The notes: generated by a model not told the origin, from the letters alone. A DNA stretch of 64,000 nt from Geobacter sp. (GCA_003574895.1 PJFB01000005.1:62001-126000); one strand, 5' to 3'. Shown: positions 1 through 8,837, numbered from the stretch's first letter. Translations and numbers: made by a program.

Positions 1-225
1 AACCAGGAGGCATTGGACGACTACTGTCGGGCCAAGGGGGCCTGCCCGGTGAGCGAAGCCGATGTTGAGGCGCTGCTGCGCAGGGAAATCCAATCGGCAT
101 GCAGTGTGCTGGCCGACTATAAGCGTGTGCGCCGTTTCACCATACGCGAGGACGAGTTCCCCAAAACAACTACCCGCAAGATCAAGCGCTTTGCCGTCGA
201 AGCGAGAGTGCCGACGGTCATGTGA
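1..225 (+). CDS. AMP-forming acyl-CoA synthetase, C-terminal end (partial)
   Basis: The reading frame is open from base 1 and ends at a TGA at 223-225, so only the last 74 codons are present and the start lies outside the window. The tail contains EFPKTTTRKIKR, which matches the last conserved block of AMP-forming acyl-CoA/fatty-acid synthetases. In that block the lysine after the turn is the catalytic lysine of the mobile C-terminal domain. The family activates a carboxylate with ATP and transfers it to CoA in the cytoplasm; the substrate cannot be inferred from this fragment. It converges on the radical SAM gene at 232. Confidence 0.75.
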   Translation, partial: NQEALDDYCRAKGACPVSEADVEALLRREIQSACSVLADYKRVRRFTIREDEFPKTTTRKIKRFAVEARVPTVM

Positions 226-231
226 GCAGCC

Positions 232-1179
232 CTAGCTTCCAAGTCCAAGTTTTGCCTGATCTACCCGACACCCTTGCCAAGTACCCCGTTTTGTCAATTC
301 ATTGACAACAGCATACCACATTTGGTTGTTCTTCAGCCCCCATTGGGGGGCAACACGGATGGCCAGGGGTGCCGAGCCGTACAGGCGCTGGACCGTGACC
401 CGGGACGGCAGCAGTTCCAGGAAGTCGGCTGCCGTTGCCACGTACTGGGCAAGCGTCAATGGTATGAACTCTCCGGCCCGGTACATTTCCGCCAGCCGTG
501 TCCCTTCCACGGCATGCAGCTGGTGCAGTTTGACCGAGTTAATAGGCAACCCTGCGATCAATTCGGCTGTTTTCAGAAACTCTCCGGCTGTTTCGCCTGG
601 AAAGCCATGGATTAGATGGGCGCAGATGTCAAAATTATGGCCATGGGCCCGCCCAACGGCAGACACGAAGTCCTCCAGGGTATGGCCACGATTGATTTGG
701 GACAGGATGACATCGTCCATGGACTGCAAGCCCAACTCAAGGCAGACGTAATGCTTGCGGGCGATTCCTGCCAGCAGTTCCACTGCTTCGTCGGAGAGCG
801 CATCGGGGCGGGTGCCCACCGAGATGCCGAGCACATCCGGATGATTGAGGGCACGCTGGTAGAGGTCTGCCAGCAGGTCCACCGAGCCGTAGGTGTTGGT
901 GTATTTCTGGAAATAGATTATGAACTTTTCCGACCCCAGCCGTTTTCTATGATAGGCCATGCCGGCGGACATCTGCTCTTCCAACGGGATGACCGGCTGG
1001 GTGTCCTTGGGGGAAAAGGAGACGTTATTGCAATAGATGCAGCCGCCGATCCCTTTGCTGCCGTCGCGGTTGGGACAGGTAAAGCCGGCGTCAACATTGA
1101 CTTTGCTAACGCGGCAGCCGAACCGTTGCCGCAGGTAGTGACCATAGGAGTGGATGCGCAGTTCCGGATGGATGTTCAT
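232..1179 (-). CDS. TIGR01212/YhcC-type radical SAM protein
   Basis: About 315 residues. Near the N-terminus DAGFTCPNRDG is followed by GGCIYCNN, giving a cysteine cluster with a long first gap (CX7-8CX2C). This is typical of the YhcC/TIGR01212 radical SAM family rather than the usual CX3CX2C. These are 4Fe-4S, S-adenosylmethionine-cleaving enzymes; the physiological reaction of this family is, to my knowledge, not settled. I chose the ATG at 1179 because homologues start close to this point and it lies 1 bp past the thiE stop at 1181. A TTG at 1206 and an ATG at 1197 are alternatives. It is the last gene of the thi operon, so translational coupling to thiE is likely, but a role in thiamine synthesis is only an inference. 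Confidence 0.85.
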   Translation of the reverse strand: MNIHPELRIHSYGHYLRQRFGCRVSKVNVDAGFTCPNRDGSKGIGGCIYCNNVSFSPKDTQPVIPLEEQMSAGMAYHRKRLGSEKFIIYFQKYTNTYGSVDLLADLYQRALNHPDVLGISVGTRPDALSDEAVELLAGIARKHYVCLELGLQSMDDVILSQINRGHTLEDFVSAVGRAHGHNFDICAHLIHGFPGETAGEFLKTAELIAGLPINSVKLHQLHAVEGTRLAEMYRAGEFIPLTLAQYVATAADFLELLPSRVTVQRLYGSAPLAIRVAPQWGLKNNQMWYAVVNELTKRGTWQGCRVDQAKLGLGS

Positions 1180-1180
1180 G

Positions 1181-1819
1181 TCAGTGCTTGGCGGCATGCT
1201 GTTCAATGGTCTTCAGGAGGTTTGTGGTCTCTGTTTTTGGGTCGTTTGCTGCAATGATGGCGGAAATCATGGCGATGCCGTCGGCTCCGGCAGCCATGAC
1301 ATCGGGAATGTTTTCCAGCTTGATTCCACCCAGGGCAAAAAGCGGTATTTTCAGCTTACCAGCTGCCTCGGCCAGTTTTTCCAGGCCGACCGGAGTCCCA
1401 TAGGCTGCTTTGGAAGGTGTAAAGAAGACCGGGCCGAAAGTGACGAAATCGGCGCCATCTGCGGCCGCTTGCAGTGCCTCTGCCGCGCCATGGGCCGAGT
1501 AGCCGATCAGCCTCGTCCCCAGAAGGTGACGAACCTCTCTGACCGGCAGGCTGCTGGCGCCGATATGCACGCCATCGGCGTCCACTGCCAGGGCAATATC
1601 AGCGTGATCGTTGATCAACAAGCGGGCGCCGAATTCCCGGGTAATGCCGCGCAATTCCTTTGCCAGCACAAACAGGTCGCGCCCGGGTAGATCCTTCTCG
1701 CGCAACTGCACCGCCTTTATGCCGCCTTCCAGCGCGGCGCGCACAACCGACGTCAGGGTCCGGCCTGCGGCCTGTCTGCGATCCGTGATCAGATATAAGG
1801 GAAAATCAATAGGTGACAT
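1181..1819 (-). CDS. thiE: Thiamine phosphate synthase
   Basis: 212 residues, normal family length. It joins hydroxymethylpyrimidine diphosphate and the thiazole phosphate to give thiamine phosphate in the cytoplasm. Visible family marks are LYLITDRR at the N-terminus, AVQLREKD, LLINDHADIA, DGVHIG and FGPVFFTPSK. The ATG at 1819 begins MSPIDFPLYLITD; an open frame continues upstream to about 1912 inside thiG but lacks family similarity, so it was not used. It follows thiG and precedes the radical SAM gene in the same minus-strand operon under the TPP riboswitch. Confidence 0.94.
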   Translation of the reverse strand: MSPIDFPLYLITDRRQAAGRTLTSVVRAALEGGIKAVQLREKDLPGRDLFVLAKELRGITREFGARLLINDHADIALAVDADGVHIGASSLPVREVRHLLGTRLIGYSAHGAAEALQAAADGADFVTFGPVFFTPSKAAYGTPVGLEKLAEAAGKLKIPLFALGGIKLENIPDVMAAGADGIAMISAIIAANDPKTETTNLLKTIEQHAAKH

Positions 1820-1871
1820 GTGCTGTGTTTTTGCAGGGGCGCATTCATTGCGCCCCCGGTGGAGAACCCTT

Positions 1872-2654
1872 CTAGGCCAGCAGCCCCTCGATCGGGCTGG
1901 AGGCGTTGGCATAGAGTTTTCGAGGAATGCGACCGGCCTTGTAAGAAAGCCGCCCTGCGATGATTGCCAGTTTCATGGCCTCTGCCATGGCAATGGGGTC
2001 TTGGGCGCCGGCAATGGCGGTATTCATCAGCACGCCGTCACAGCCGAGTTCCATGGCGATGGCCGCGTCAGAGGCGGAGCCGACACCGGCATCCACAATG
2101 ACCGGCACCTTTACTGTTTCCATGATGATGCGGATGTTGTAGGGATTGCGGATACCAAGTCCGCTGCCGATTGGCGCGCCCAGCGGCATGACCGCCGCGC
2201 AGCCGATATCCTCCAGTTTCCGGCACATGATCACGTCGTCGCTGGTGTATGGGAGCACGGTAAAGCCATCTTTGACCAGTATTTTTGCCGCTTTGAGCAA
2301 TTCCTCGTTGTCCGGGAAAAGGGTCTTCTCGTCCCCCAGCACCTCTAGCTTGACAAAGTCCGACAGACCGGCCTCGCGCGCCAGGCGGCAGGTGCGTACG
2401 GCATCATCGGCGGTATAGCAACCTGCTGTGTTAGGGAGCAGGGTATACCTTTTGGGGTCAATGTAATCCAGCAGCGATTCCTTGGTGCGGTCGGAGATGT
2501 TGACCCTCCGTACCGCTACGGTTATGATTTCAGCGCCGGAGACCTCCAGTGCCTGTGCCATTTGTTGGAAGCTGGCATACTTGCCGGTTCCAACCATAAG
2601 GCGGGAAGAAAATTCACGACCTGCGATGATCAGTTTATCGTTTTCAAGTGCCAT
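1872..2654 (-). CDS. thiG: Thiazole synthase
   Basis: 260 residues, TIM-barrel family. It builds the thiazole phosphate of thiamine from 1-deoxyxylulose 5-phosphate, dehydroglycine and the sulfur carried by ThiS thiocarboxylate. VGTGKY near residue 21, AVRRVNI near 48 and [10 protein letters not shown] near 100 are family blocks; Lys102 is the predicted Schiff-base lysine. [10 protein letters not shown] and the phosphate-binding [12 protein letters not shown] are also present. It lies between thiS and thiE. No thiH or thiO partner is visible in the window, so the source of dehydroglycine is not shown here. Confidence 0.96.
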   Translation of the reverse strand: MALENDKLIIAGREFSSRLMVGTGKYASFQQMAQALEVSGAEIITVAVRRVNISDRTKESLLDYIDPKRYTLLPNTAGCYTADDAVRTCRLAREAGLSDFVKLEVLGDEKTLFPDNEELLKAAKILVKDGFTVLPYTSDDVIMCRKLEDIGCAAVMPLGAPIGSGLGIRNPYNIRIIMETVKVPVIVDAGVGSASDAAIAMELGCDGVLMNTAIAGAQDPIAMAEAMKLAIIAGRLSYKAGRIPRKLYANASSPIEGLLA

Positions 2655-2675
2655 GATGGGTCCGCTCCTTTTTTG

Positions 2676-2876
2676 TTATCCACCGCCCACAAAGTGGACG
2701 ATTTCGATCTTGTCACCGTCAGCAAGGGTGTGAGAATCATAGGCAGCTTTCGGCACGATGTCGCGATTTACCTCCACCGCAACACGCTCGCGGCCTATAT
2801 GCAATTGTTCCAGCAGTTGCACGACCGTGCAGTTTTCTTTGATATTGGTCTGTTCGCCGTTCAGCATAACCAGCAT
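2676..2876 (-). CDS. thiS: Sulfur carrier protein ThiS
   Basis: 66 residues with the ubiquitin-like fold pattern of ThiS. It ends in IVHFVGGG, the flexible glycine tail whose terminus is adenylylated and then converted to a thiocarboxylate that feeds sulfur to ThiG. It is the first gene of the thi operon, immediately after the TPP riboswitch and its terminator. The tail carries three glycines, one beyond the usual Gly-Gly, so a final trimming step or simple tolerance of the extra residue may be needed. Confidence 0.95.
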   Translation of the reverse strand: MLVMLNGEQTNIKENCTVVQLLEQLHIGRERVAVEVNRDIVPKAAYDSHTLADGDKIEIVHFVGGG

Positions 2877-2893
2877 ATTTGCCTCCAGAAACG

Positions 2894-2915
2894 GAAAAAG
2901 CCGCGGAAGCGGCTT
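2894..2915 (-). terminator. Intrinsic terminator of the TPP riboswitch
   Basis: On the minus strand AAGCCGC-TTCC-GCGGCTT forms a perfect 7-bp stem with a 4-base loop followed by TTT. It sits between the TPP aptamer and thiS and is the expected expression platform. Confidence 0.85.
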
Positions 2916-2924
2916 GAAATGGTC

Positions 2925-3019
2925 AGTCGATTTCGCTTCCCTACGCCGGCATTACCCGGATCAGGTACTAAGGGTCGCAGCCGCTATGGCTGCTCTCAGT
3001 CGAAACTCCCCCAGCGTTT
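2925..3019 (-). promoter_or_regulatory. TPP (THI-box) riboswitch of the thi operon
   Basis: On the minus strand the leader contains CTGAGA, then GACCC, then ACCTGATCCGGGTAATGCCG followed by GCGTAGGGAA. These are the universally conserved blocks of the thiamine pyrophosphate aptamer. It lies 50-140 bases upstream of thiS and is followed directly by an intrinsic terminator, so TPP binding is expected to stop transcription of thiSGE and the radical SAM gene. Confidence 0.96.
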
Positions 3020-3235
3020 TAAACAACTTAGATTATTGATATCGCTCTGTCAATCGATTTTATCGCCCGGAATGCCCCCAAATAGCACATATAACTGTTT
3101 CTATCTAAAATATTCCGGATAAAAATTTAATTAGGCATGGGTCTTCAAACTCCTTACGGTTTGGTACTTTTTGTGGTACAGTTCTCGCATGTTTTTGTGC
3201 TGATTCAGTGAAAGTTTATGCGCGTGGAGGTGCCG

Positions 3236-3577
3236 GTGGCCGACAAGAGGGATATCAAAAGGCACAAGAAGCGTCTGGCCGTGCGCTTTGGTATCGATGA
3301 GGCAACAAGGGTTGCATTTACCGAAGATATTTCTCTCACAGGGATGTTTATCAAGACCGCCAATGTCTGCCCCCCGAATACTAAGATTAAAATTGAGTTC
3401 AGTATAATGAGTGATATGCACGTGGTTTTGGAGGCGCGCGTCATGTGGGCCAAAAAGGTGCCGCAAAACCTATTTCACTTGGTAAAGAAGAGCGGCATGG
3501 GAGTGAGGATTCTCCATTTTAGCACCGGCGAGGACCACTTCCGGCAATACTGCGAGAGCATAACCGCCGACAGATGA
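3236..3577 (+). CDS. PilZ domain protein, predicted c-di-GMP receptor
   Basis: About 113 residues, essentially one PilZ domain. The two ligand-binding signatures are present: R9-X3-R13 (RHKKR) and D31-x-S-x-x-G36 (DISLTG). PilZ domains bind cyclic di-GMP and act as adaptors in motility, adhesion or secretion. I prefer the GTG at 3236 because GGAGG lies 7 bases upstream; the ATG at 3218 has no clear ribosome binding site. It is followed by the DRTGG ATPase and the flbD-motA-motB group, so a link to motility control is possible but unproven. Confidence 0.85.
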   Translation: MADKRDIKRHKKRLAVRFGIDEATRVAFTEDISLTGMFIKTANVCPPNTKIKIEFSIMSDMHVVLEARVMWAKKVPQNLFHLVKKSGMGVRILHFSTGEDHFRQYCESITADR

Positions 3578-3604
3578 CAACTCTGTCTGAGAGGGGCTGG
3601 ACTT

Positions 3605-4696
3605 ATGTGCAAGAAAATCTTTATTGGTGCCACTGGTCAGCACTGTGGCAAGACCACGATCAGTCTGTCGCTCATGTATCTGGCGCTGAAAAAATATCCG
3701 CGAGTCGGTTTCATGAAGCCGATCGGCCCCAAATGTATCGAGTTCAACGGATTGACCGTGGACAAGGATGCCGCCATGGTTGCCAGTGTTTTTGGCGTTG
3801 AACAGGATGTGGAGCTCATGTCTCCCATGACCCTGACGGCAGGTACTACGCGGCGCTTCCTGGATGGCGAATTGGACCTGGCCGCTCCGCGCGAGGCAAT
3901 CCTGTCCGCCTGCAAGAAATTGGAACAAAAATACGATTTCCTGATCATCGAGGGGGCAGGCCACGGCGGCGTCGGCTCGGTTGTTGGCGCCAATAATGCA
4001 ATGGTCGCCAGGATGCTGAATGCCCCGGCACTGATGGTCACAGGCGGCGGTATCGGCAATGTCATAGATTCGGTTGAACTCAACCTGGCGCTTTACGAAC
4101 GTGAAAATGCCGAGGTGCGGATTATCATGGCCAACAAGCTGATACCAAAGAAACGCGGCAGTTCTTTGAGTTATCTGGCAAAGGCTTTCAAGAACACCAA
4201 CATTCTGGTCACAAGTGCTTTCGAGTATTCCCCGACCCTGGCAGATCCGACTCTCCAGCATGTTGCGGAATTTGTGGGTCAGCCGCTACACGGTGACTCC
4301 GGCGATCGCAGTCGAATCTGCCATACGATACAGCTTGGGGCGGCTTCATCTCAGAGGGTCATCGACAGCCTGGAGGATTCAACGCTCCTGATAGTGACAA
4401 GTTCCCGTGACGAGCTCCTGGTTACCGCATCGTCGTTGCATCACATACCCGAGTTCAGGAAGCGCCTGGCCGGCATGGTTATTGCTGGACATGTACCGGT
4501 TTCCGATATTACCCAGCGGATCATCGACGATAGCAACATACCTTACATCCGCATAGTGGAAACTTCGTCGGAGGTGTTCTACTGCCTGAAGGAGCACGTT
4601 TCCAAGATAGGCCCGGACGACAAGGAAAAGATCGAACTGATACAAACCATGGCGGAACAATTCATAGATTTTGAAGCAATCGACGCCATTCTCTGA
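3605..4696 (+). CDS. BioD-like P-loop ATPase with DRTGG domain
   Basis: 363 residues. The N-terminal half is a dethiobiotin-synthetase/CobQ-type P-loop domain with GATGQHCGKT at residues 8-17 and a Walker B-like DFLIIEGAGHGG near 117. The C-terminal part, roughly residues 210-330, reads as a DRTGG domain, a regulatory module found in phosphotransacetylases and some CBS proteins. Such proteins are often annotated as cobyrinic acid diamide synthase-like or phosphotransacetylase-family regulators; the true substrate is unknown. RBS GAGAGGGG precedes the ATG. Confidence 0.8.
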   Translation: MCKKIFIGATGQHCGKTTISLSLMYLALKKYPRVGFMKPIGPKCIEFNGLTVDKDAAMVASVFGVEQDVELMSPMTLTAGTTRRFLDGELDLAAPREAILSACKKLEQKYDFLIIEGAGHGGVGSVVGANNAMVARMLNAPALMVTGGGIGNVIDSVELNLALYERENAEVRIIMANKLIPKKRGSSLSYLAKAFKNTNILVTSAFEYSPTLADPTLQHVAEFVGQPLHGDSGDRSRICHTIQLGAASSQRVIDSLEDSTLLIVTSSRDELLVTASSLHHIPEFRKRLAGMVIAGHVPVSDITQRIIDDSNIPYIRIVETSSEVFYCLKEHVSKIGPDDKEKIELIQTMAEQFIDFEAIDAIL

Positions 4697-4749
4697 AGCC
4701 TGAACAAGTTAGGGAAGCCGGACACGCTGTTCAGAGTGGCAAAATGTTC

Positions 4750-4778
4750 TTGACCTTACGTTTTTTTTGATATTTATA
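4750..4778 (+). promoter_or_regulatory. Candidate sigma-70 promoter for flbD-motAB
   Basis: TTGACC at 4750-4755 and TTTATA at 4773-4778 with a 17-base spacer, 30 bases before the flbD start codon. A T-rich run lies in the spacer. Confidence 0.45.
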
Positions 4779-4807
4779 GACACATATTCATCTTTCTATG
4801 GTGCCCC

Positions 4808-5131
4808 ATGATTTTTCTCACGCGCATGGACAAACAGCAGATGTACCTCAATCCCGACCATATCGTCAGCGTGGAGGAAACTCCCGACACGGTTATCACC
4901 CTTTTCAACGGTTATCATTTCATCGTTCGGGAACGGGCTGAAGTCATCATAGCCAGGATTGTCGCTTATCGTGCCAGGATAATCCGACGGGCAGGCGTTC
5001 CATTGCCCAAAAAATACCTTTCCAGGCCAAAGCGAAGCTTGTTCAGCAGCGTTGTCCACAATTCCGGCGATATATGCCCCCATGAACGTGACAAACAACC
5101 CCTCTCACCATTTCATGGCCAGGACCTCTAA
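4808..5131 (+). CDS. flbD: FlbD-family flagellar protein
   Basis: 107 residues. The first 60 follow the FlbD pattern: MIFLTRMDKQQMYLNPDHI, then VEETPDTVITLFNGYHFIVRE. FlbD proteins are small and usually encoded next to motA/motB in flagellar clusters; their biochemical role is poorly known. Most members are 60-80 residues. This one has a basic, unconserved extension from about residue 70 that runs to within a few bases of motA. The spacing (stop at 5131, motA ATG at 5135) suggests translational coupling. Confidence 0.85.
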   Translation: MIFLTRMDKQQMYLNPDHIVSVEETPDTVITLFNGYHFIVRERAEVIIARIVAYRARIIRRAGVPLPKKYLSRPKRSLFSSVVHNSGDICPHERDKQPLSPFHGQDL

Positions 5132-5134
5132 TAT

Positions 5135-5881
5135 ATGGATTTAGCAACCGTCATCGGTATTATCATGGGTTTTGGCGCCATTTTTGGCGGCGCCGTGCTT
5201 GAAGGTCTGCATATCAAGGCACTCATCCAGCCAACCGCCGCAATGATCGTGCTCGGAGGCACCTTTGGCGCCACCTTTATCAGTTTTCCCCTGCCGGCGG
5301 TCATCAAGGCTTTCAAGGATTTTAAAATCGCGATACTACCGCCCAATATCGATCACGAGGCGGTTGTGAAGGATATAATCAACTACGCCACCAAGGCCCG
5401 TCGCAATGGGCTCATCTCCCTGGAGCAGGAAGCCCAGTCAGCCAAGGATCCCTTTATCAAGAAAGGCATATCGCTGGTGGTTGACGGCATCGATCCCCAG
5501 AAGTTGCGAGAAACCCTGGAAGCCGACATCATGGCCTACGAAGACCACACCAAACATTCGGTGGAGTTCTACGAATGCGCCGGCGGCTATGCCCCTACGA
5601 TCGGCATTATCGGCGCCGTTCTGGGCCTGATCCACGTCATGAGCAACCTGTCCGACACATCGAAGCTGGGTGCCGGTATTGCCGTGGCCTTTGTTGCGAC
5701 CATCTACGGCCTGATGACCGCCAATATCATCTGTTTGCCGGTTGGCAGTAAATTGAAGATTCGCATGAAGGAGGAAGTCCTCCGGCGGGTCATGATCCTG
5801 GAGGGTTTGATCGCCATCCAGAACGGCGAGAATCCGCATTTTATCGAGCAGAAGCTCAAGGCCTTTGTTGGTGGCCACTAA
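5135..5881 (+). CDS. motA: Flagellar motor stator protein MotA
   Basis: 248 residues. MotA is the inner-membrane stator subunit that, with MotB, conducts protons to drive flagellar rotation. Hydrophobic segments lie near residues 3-22, 32-55, 150-172 and 182-202. Between the second and third is the cytoplasmic loop whose charged residues contact FliG. PTIGIIGAVLGLIHVM is the conserved third transmembrane region. It is arranged flbD-motA-motB, with motB 6 bases downstream. Confidence 0.93.
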   Translation: MDLATVIGIIMGFGAIFGGAVLEGLHIKALIQPTAAMIVLGGTFGATFISFPLPAVIKAFKDFKIAILPPNIDHEAVVKDIINYATKARRNGLISLEQEAQSAKDPFIKKGISLVVDGIDPQKLRETLEADIMAYEDHTKHSVEFYECAGGYAPTIGIIGAVLGLIHVMSNLSDTSKLGAGIAVAFVATIYGLMTANIICLPVGSKLKIRMKEEVLRRVMILEGLIAIQNGENPHFIEQKLKAFVGGH

Positions 5882-5887
5882 CCTGTC

Positions 5888-6667
5888 ATGGCGCTGAAAA
5901 GAGAACCTGAAAAACATGCCAATCACGAGCGCTGGCTCGTATCCTACGCCGACTTCATCACCTTGTTGTTTGCTGTGTTTACAACTCTATATGCCATGTC
6001 TCAGACCGATAAGAAAAAGGTCGAAGAGGTCATGCAGTCTCTTCAGCAGTCGTTCGGCATGGTTTCTGCCGGAGCCCCGTCGCCAAAGATAAACGTCATC
6101 CCCTCGAAGCAGATGAGTATTATACCGATGATCAAGCCGGAAATCTCCATCTCCCAGGGAAGCAGGCGCGGTCAGGCAAAAACACGTGCAGAAGAAAAGG
6201 ATTTCCGTCAGATCAAGTCATCCATCGAGGCTTATCTGACTAAGCAGGGCGCCCAGAACAAGGTGTCGCTGACTATTACCCGCCGCGGATTGATCGTCAG
6301 CTTGAAGGAAGCCGGTTTCTTCGATTCCGGCCAGGCCCAGATCAAGCCGGAGGCCTACGACCTGATCAATACCATTGCCGAGGCAATGACCCAGTACAAC
6401 AACCCGCTTCGCCTTGAAGGGCATACAGACAACATACCGATCAGTAACGCACAATTTCCGTCCAACTGGGAACTTTCCACAGCCCGCGCAGTTAACGGCC
6501 TCAAATATCTGATTAAACACTTCGATGTTGACCCCAACAGGATATCGGCTACCGGCTATGCGGAATTTCGTCCGGTTGCCGATAACGCCACTCCTGAAGG
6601 CCGTGCCAAAAACCGCCGCGTCGATTTGGTGATGCTCTCCGGTGACGGTGAGCGCGGCGAGCCCTGA
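5888..6667 (+). CDS. motB: Flagellar motor stator protein MotB
   Basis: 259 residues. A short cytoplasmic head is followed by SYADFITLLFAVFTTLYAMS; Asp22 in this helix is the predicted proton-binding residue. The C-terminal OmpA/MotB domain (about 135-255) has LRLEGHTDNIPI, NWELSTARA and NRRVDLVM, the peptidoglycan-binding signature that anchors the stator. No other flagellar gene is in the window, so this stator operon is detached from the main flagellar cluster, at least locally. Confidence 0.94.
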   Translation: MALKREPEKHANHERWLVSYADFITLLFAVFTTLYAMSQTDKKKVEEVMQSLQQSFGMVSAGAPSPKINVIPSKQMSIIPMIKPEISISQGSRRGQAKTRAEEKDFRQIKSSIEAYLTKQGAQNKVSLTITRRGLIVSLKEAGFFDSGQAQIKPEAYDLINTIAEAMTQYNNPLRLEGHTDNIPISNAQFPSNWELSTARAVNGLKYLIKHFDVDPNRISATGYAEFRPVADNATPEGRAKNRRVDLVMLSGDGERGEP

Positions 6668-6746
6668 TTCTCTCCACTTAGCAGCAAAGGACATATTGTG
6701 TCGCAATGGTGTGCTACCTTTTTCAAAAAGGAAAAGGAGTCACGTC

Positions 6747-6932
6747 ATGGAGCCGATTGTATTGTTGGGACTGATTGTTGTTGCTTACGGTGGTTATGTG
6801 TTCGTGCTGGATTTGTGGGCGGATTTGTCAGCCCTGATGCCCCGCGCCGCTTGCCGGGCCAGCGTCAATTTCAGGCAGAAGGGACGCGGTTTGCAGCCGC
6901 AGGTCAAGAAGATGGCGGGGATGAACGTTTGA
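6747..6932 (+). CDS. Small single-pass membrane protein, hypothetical
   Basis: 61 residues starting MEPIVLLGLIVVAYGGYVFVLD, one clear hydrophobic helix followed by a basic tail. A ribosome binding site (AAAAGGAG) sits 7 bases before the ATG at 6747. Its last 105 bases overlap the 3' end of ttcA on the opposite strand, so part of the C-terminus may be constrained by ttcA rather than selected itself. I do not recognise a family. It may be translated with motB or be a chance ORF with a good start. Confidence 0.4.
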   Translation: MEPIVLLGLIVVAYGGYVFVLDLWADLSALMPRAACRASVNFRQKGRGLQPQVKKMAGMNV

Positions 6933-7658
6933 GATGGCTTTGATCAGGCTGCTTTTGATATGGGGAATCTCTCTTTCCAGTTCACCCAGCAGGTCCTTCA
7001 TCCGTTTGCGCTGAAAATCGGCCGTGCCGCAAACCGGACAGCAACAGCATACCACCGGCAGGGCAGCCGCCTTGGAGAATGTGATTATATCGTCTTCGGC
7101 CACATAAACTAACGGCCGGATCACGGTTGTTTGGTTGTCGTCGGCCAGCATGCAAGCCGACATGGCTTTGAGTGAACCCACAAAGAACTGGTTCAGCAGC
7201 AGAGTCTCGATAAAATCGTCGCGATGATGACCCAGAGCCAGCTTGTTGCACCCAAGGCGGCGAGCAATGTCGTAGAGTGCGCCCCGTTTGAACCTGGCGC
7301 AGATGGAACAGTATGAGGAGCCGGGCCTGCGTTTTTCGCTGATGAGTTCGTAGTGGCCGGTTTTTTCGATGTGGCAGCGGATACCCTGGGAAACAACAAA
7401 TTCTTCGATTATATCGGCCCGGAAACCGGGATAGCCGGAATCGACTGTTATTGCCGTGATCTCGAAGGAGATGGGCGCCCGTCGCCGCAACTCCTCCAGC
7501 AGCAGCAGCAGCGTATTGGAGTCCTTGCCTCCCGATACCGCCACTGCAATCCGGTCCCCATCCTCAATCAGGCCGAAATCCCCGATCGCTTTGCCCACCG
7601 AGTGCCGTAGTTTCCTGAAGAGCTGATTGCCCTTGAGTTCATCAAGCAATGATTTCAT
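6828..7658 (-). CDS. ttcA: TtcA-family tRNA 2-thiolation protein
   Basis: 276 residues. The PP-loop SGGKDS is at 42-47, with two cysteine pairs: YCSICARFKRG near 130 and CCCCPVCGT near 205. TtcA uses an iron-sulfur cluster to place sulfur on cytidine 32 of tRNA after adenylylation. The start ATG at 7658 gives MKSLLDELKG; the longer frame up to 7748 overlaps metX and was rejected. The cluster CCCCPVC has two extra cysteines before the conserved pair. The last 25 residues after RHLLDLRL look non-conserved and overlap the convergent small ORF. Confidence 0.9.
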   Translation of the reverse strand: MKSLLDELKGNQLFRKLRHSVGKAIGDFGLIEDGDRIAVAVSGGKDSNTLLLLLEELRRRAPISFEITAITVDSGYPGFRADIIEEFVVSQGIRCHIEKTGHYELISEKRRPGSSYCSICARFKRGALYDIARRLGCNKLALGHHRDDFIETLLLNQFFVGSLKAMSACMLADDNQTTVIRPLVYVAEDDIITFSKAAALPVVCCCCPVCGTADFQRKRMKDLLGELEREIPHIKSSLIKAISNVHPRHLLDLRLQTASLLPEIDAGPASGAGHQG

Positions 7659-7677
7659 GGCTCTGCTGCATTTGGGG

Positions 7678-8778
7678 TCACCCGGCACGGTAAAGGAGGT
7701 CCCGCACCATCGGCGCAAAGGTTTCGTGTTCCAACAGGAAGGCGTCATGCCCGTACGCCGACTTGATCAGGTGGTATTCTACAGGTTTGCCAAGCTCTTT
7801 AAGGCAAGTGACCATCTCTTCGGTCTGATATGGGGGATAGAGCCAGTCAGAGGAAAAGGAAAAAAACTGGAGCGGTGCGGTGACCCTGCTGAACGCCTCG
7901 GTTGTGGATTCATAGCCCCAGGCGACATCGTACAGGTCAAGGGATTTGGCCAGATAGAGAAAAGAATTTGCGTCAAAGCGTTCCACAAAATTGTAGCCAT
8001 TGTAGTTCAGGTAGCGCTCCACCTCGAACTGTCCGAAAAAGTCGAACAAGCCGTCCTTGGCCGAGAATCGTCGCCCGAACTTGGCATTCATGGATTCATC
8101 CGATAGGAAAGTAATGTGGCCAATGCCTCGGGCCAGGGCCAAGCCGTCCTTTGGGTTGTGTTTGTATTCTCCTTTGCGCCAGGTGGGGTCGTTGAAGATG
8201 GCCCAGCGGGCCACAGCGTTCAGGGCTATGGCCTGAGGCGAAGGTCGCGGCGTGCAGGCCAGCACGATGGCGGAGGCAATGCTGTCTGGATACTGGGTTG
8301 CCCATTCCAGGGCTTGCATCCCACCCATGCTGCCTCCCATGACGCACAACAAACGGCTGATCCCGAGGGCATCAATAAGCAGTTTCTGGGCCCGTACCAT
8401 GTCTCTGACCGTCACCACCGGGAAGGTGAGGTTATAGCGCTTGCCGGTCTTGGGATTGATTGACGCGGGACCTGTGGAGCCGTAGCAGGAGCCGATCACG
8501 TTGGAACAGATCACGAAGTAGCGGTCGGTATCCAGAAGCCTGCCAGGGCCGACGATTGCGTCCCACCAGCCTGGCTTGGTGTCTTCCTCGTTACGTTTGC
8601 CGGCCAAATGGGCGTCGCCGGTCCAGGCGTGCTCCACCATGATGGCGTTGGACGCAGTCGCATTAAGGCTGCCATAGGTCTCGAAGACAAGGGTGATGGG
8701 GGCCAGGATGCGGCCGCTATCCAGCTTGATACCATTGTCAAAGGTTATGGACTGTTCAGTGACGATCCCTACGGACAT
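7678..8778 (-). CDS. metX: Homoserine O-acetyltransferase
   Basis: 366 residues, alpha/beta-hydrolase fold. It acetylates homoserine with acetyl-CoA in the first committed step of methionine synthesis. The nucleophile Ser150 lies in [13 protein letters not shown]; the acid and base are predicted in FSSDWLYPP and YGHDAFLLE near the C-terminus. [13 protein letters not shown]-like and [10 protein letters not shown] blocks match MetX. The start is ATG at 8778, 1 base after the T-tract of the SAM riboswitch hairpin. ttcA follows 19 bases downstream. Confidence 0.95.
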   Translation of the reverse strand: MSVGIVTEQSITFDNGIKLDSGRILAPITLVFETYGSLNATASNAIMVEHAWTGDAHLAGKRNEEDTKPGWWDAIVGPGRLLDTDRYFVICSNVIGSCYGSTGPASINPKTGKRYNLTFPVVTVRDMVRAQKLLIDALGISRLLCVMGGSMGGMQALEWATQYPDSIASAIVLACTPRPSPQAIALNAVARWAIFNDPTWRKGEYKHNPKDGLALARGIGHITFLSDESMNAKFGRRFSAKDGLFDFFGQFEVERYLNYNGYNFVERFDANSFLYLAKSLDLYDVAWGYESTTEAFSRVTAPLQFFSFSSDWLYPPYQTEEMVTCLKELGKPVEYHLIKSAYGHDAFLLEHETFAPMVRDLLYRAG

Positions 8779-8779
8779 C

Positions 8780-8814
8780 AAAAAGCCCCTTCACATAAAA
8801 GATGAGAAGGGGCT
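8780..8814 (-). terminator. Terminator/RBS-hiding hairpin of the SAM riboswitch
   Basis: On the minus strand AGCCCCTTC (8806-8814) pairs perfectly with GAAGGGGCT (8784-8792) and is followed by TTTTT. The T-tract ends 1 base before the metX ATG. The 3' arm contains GAAGGGG, the only plausible ribosome binding site. The competing pairing uses CCTTCTCATCTT (8797-8810 region) with AAGATGAGAGG (8838-8849). Confidence 0.8.
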
Positions 8815-8837
8815 GAGACTAACTTGTTCGCAGCGCA

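Noticed and set aside
3131-3466. Minus-strand ORF over the PilZ gene
   Set aside because: Antisense frame of PilZ without a ribosome binding site; the PilZ motifs fix the plus strand as coding.
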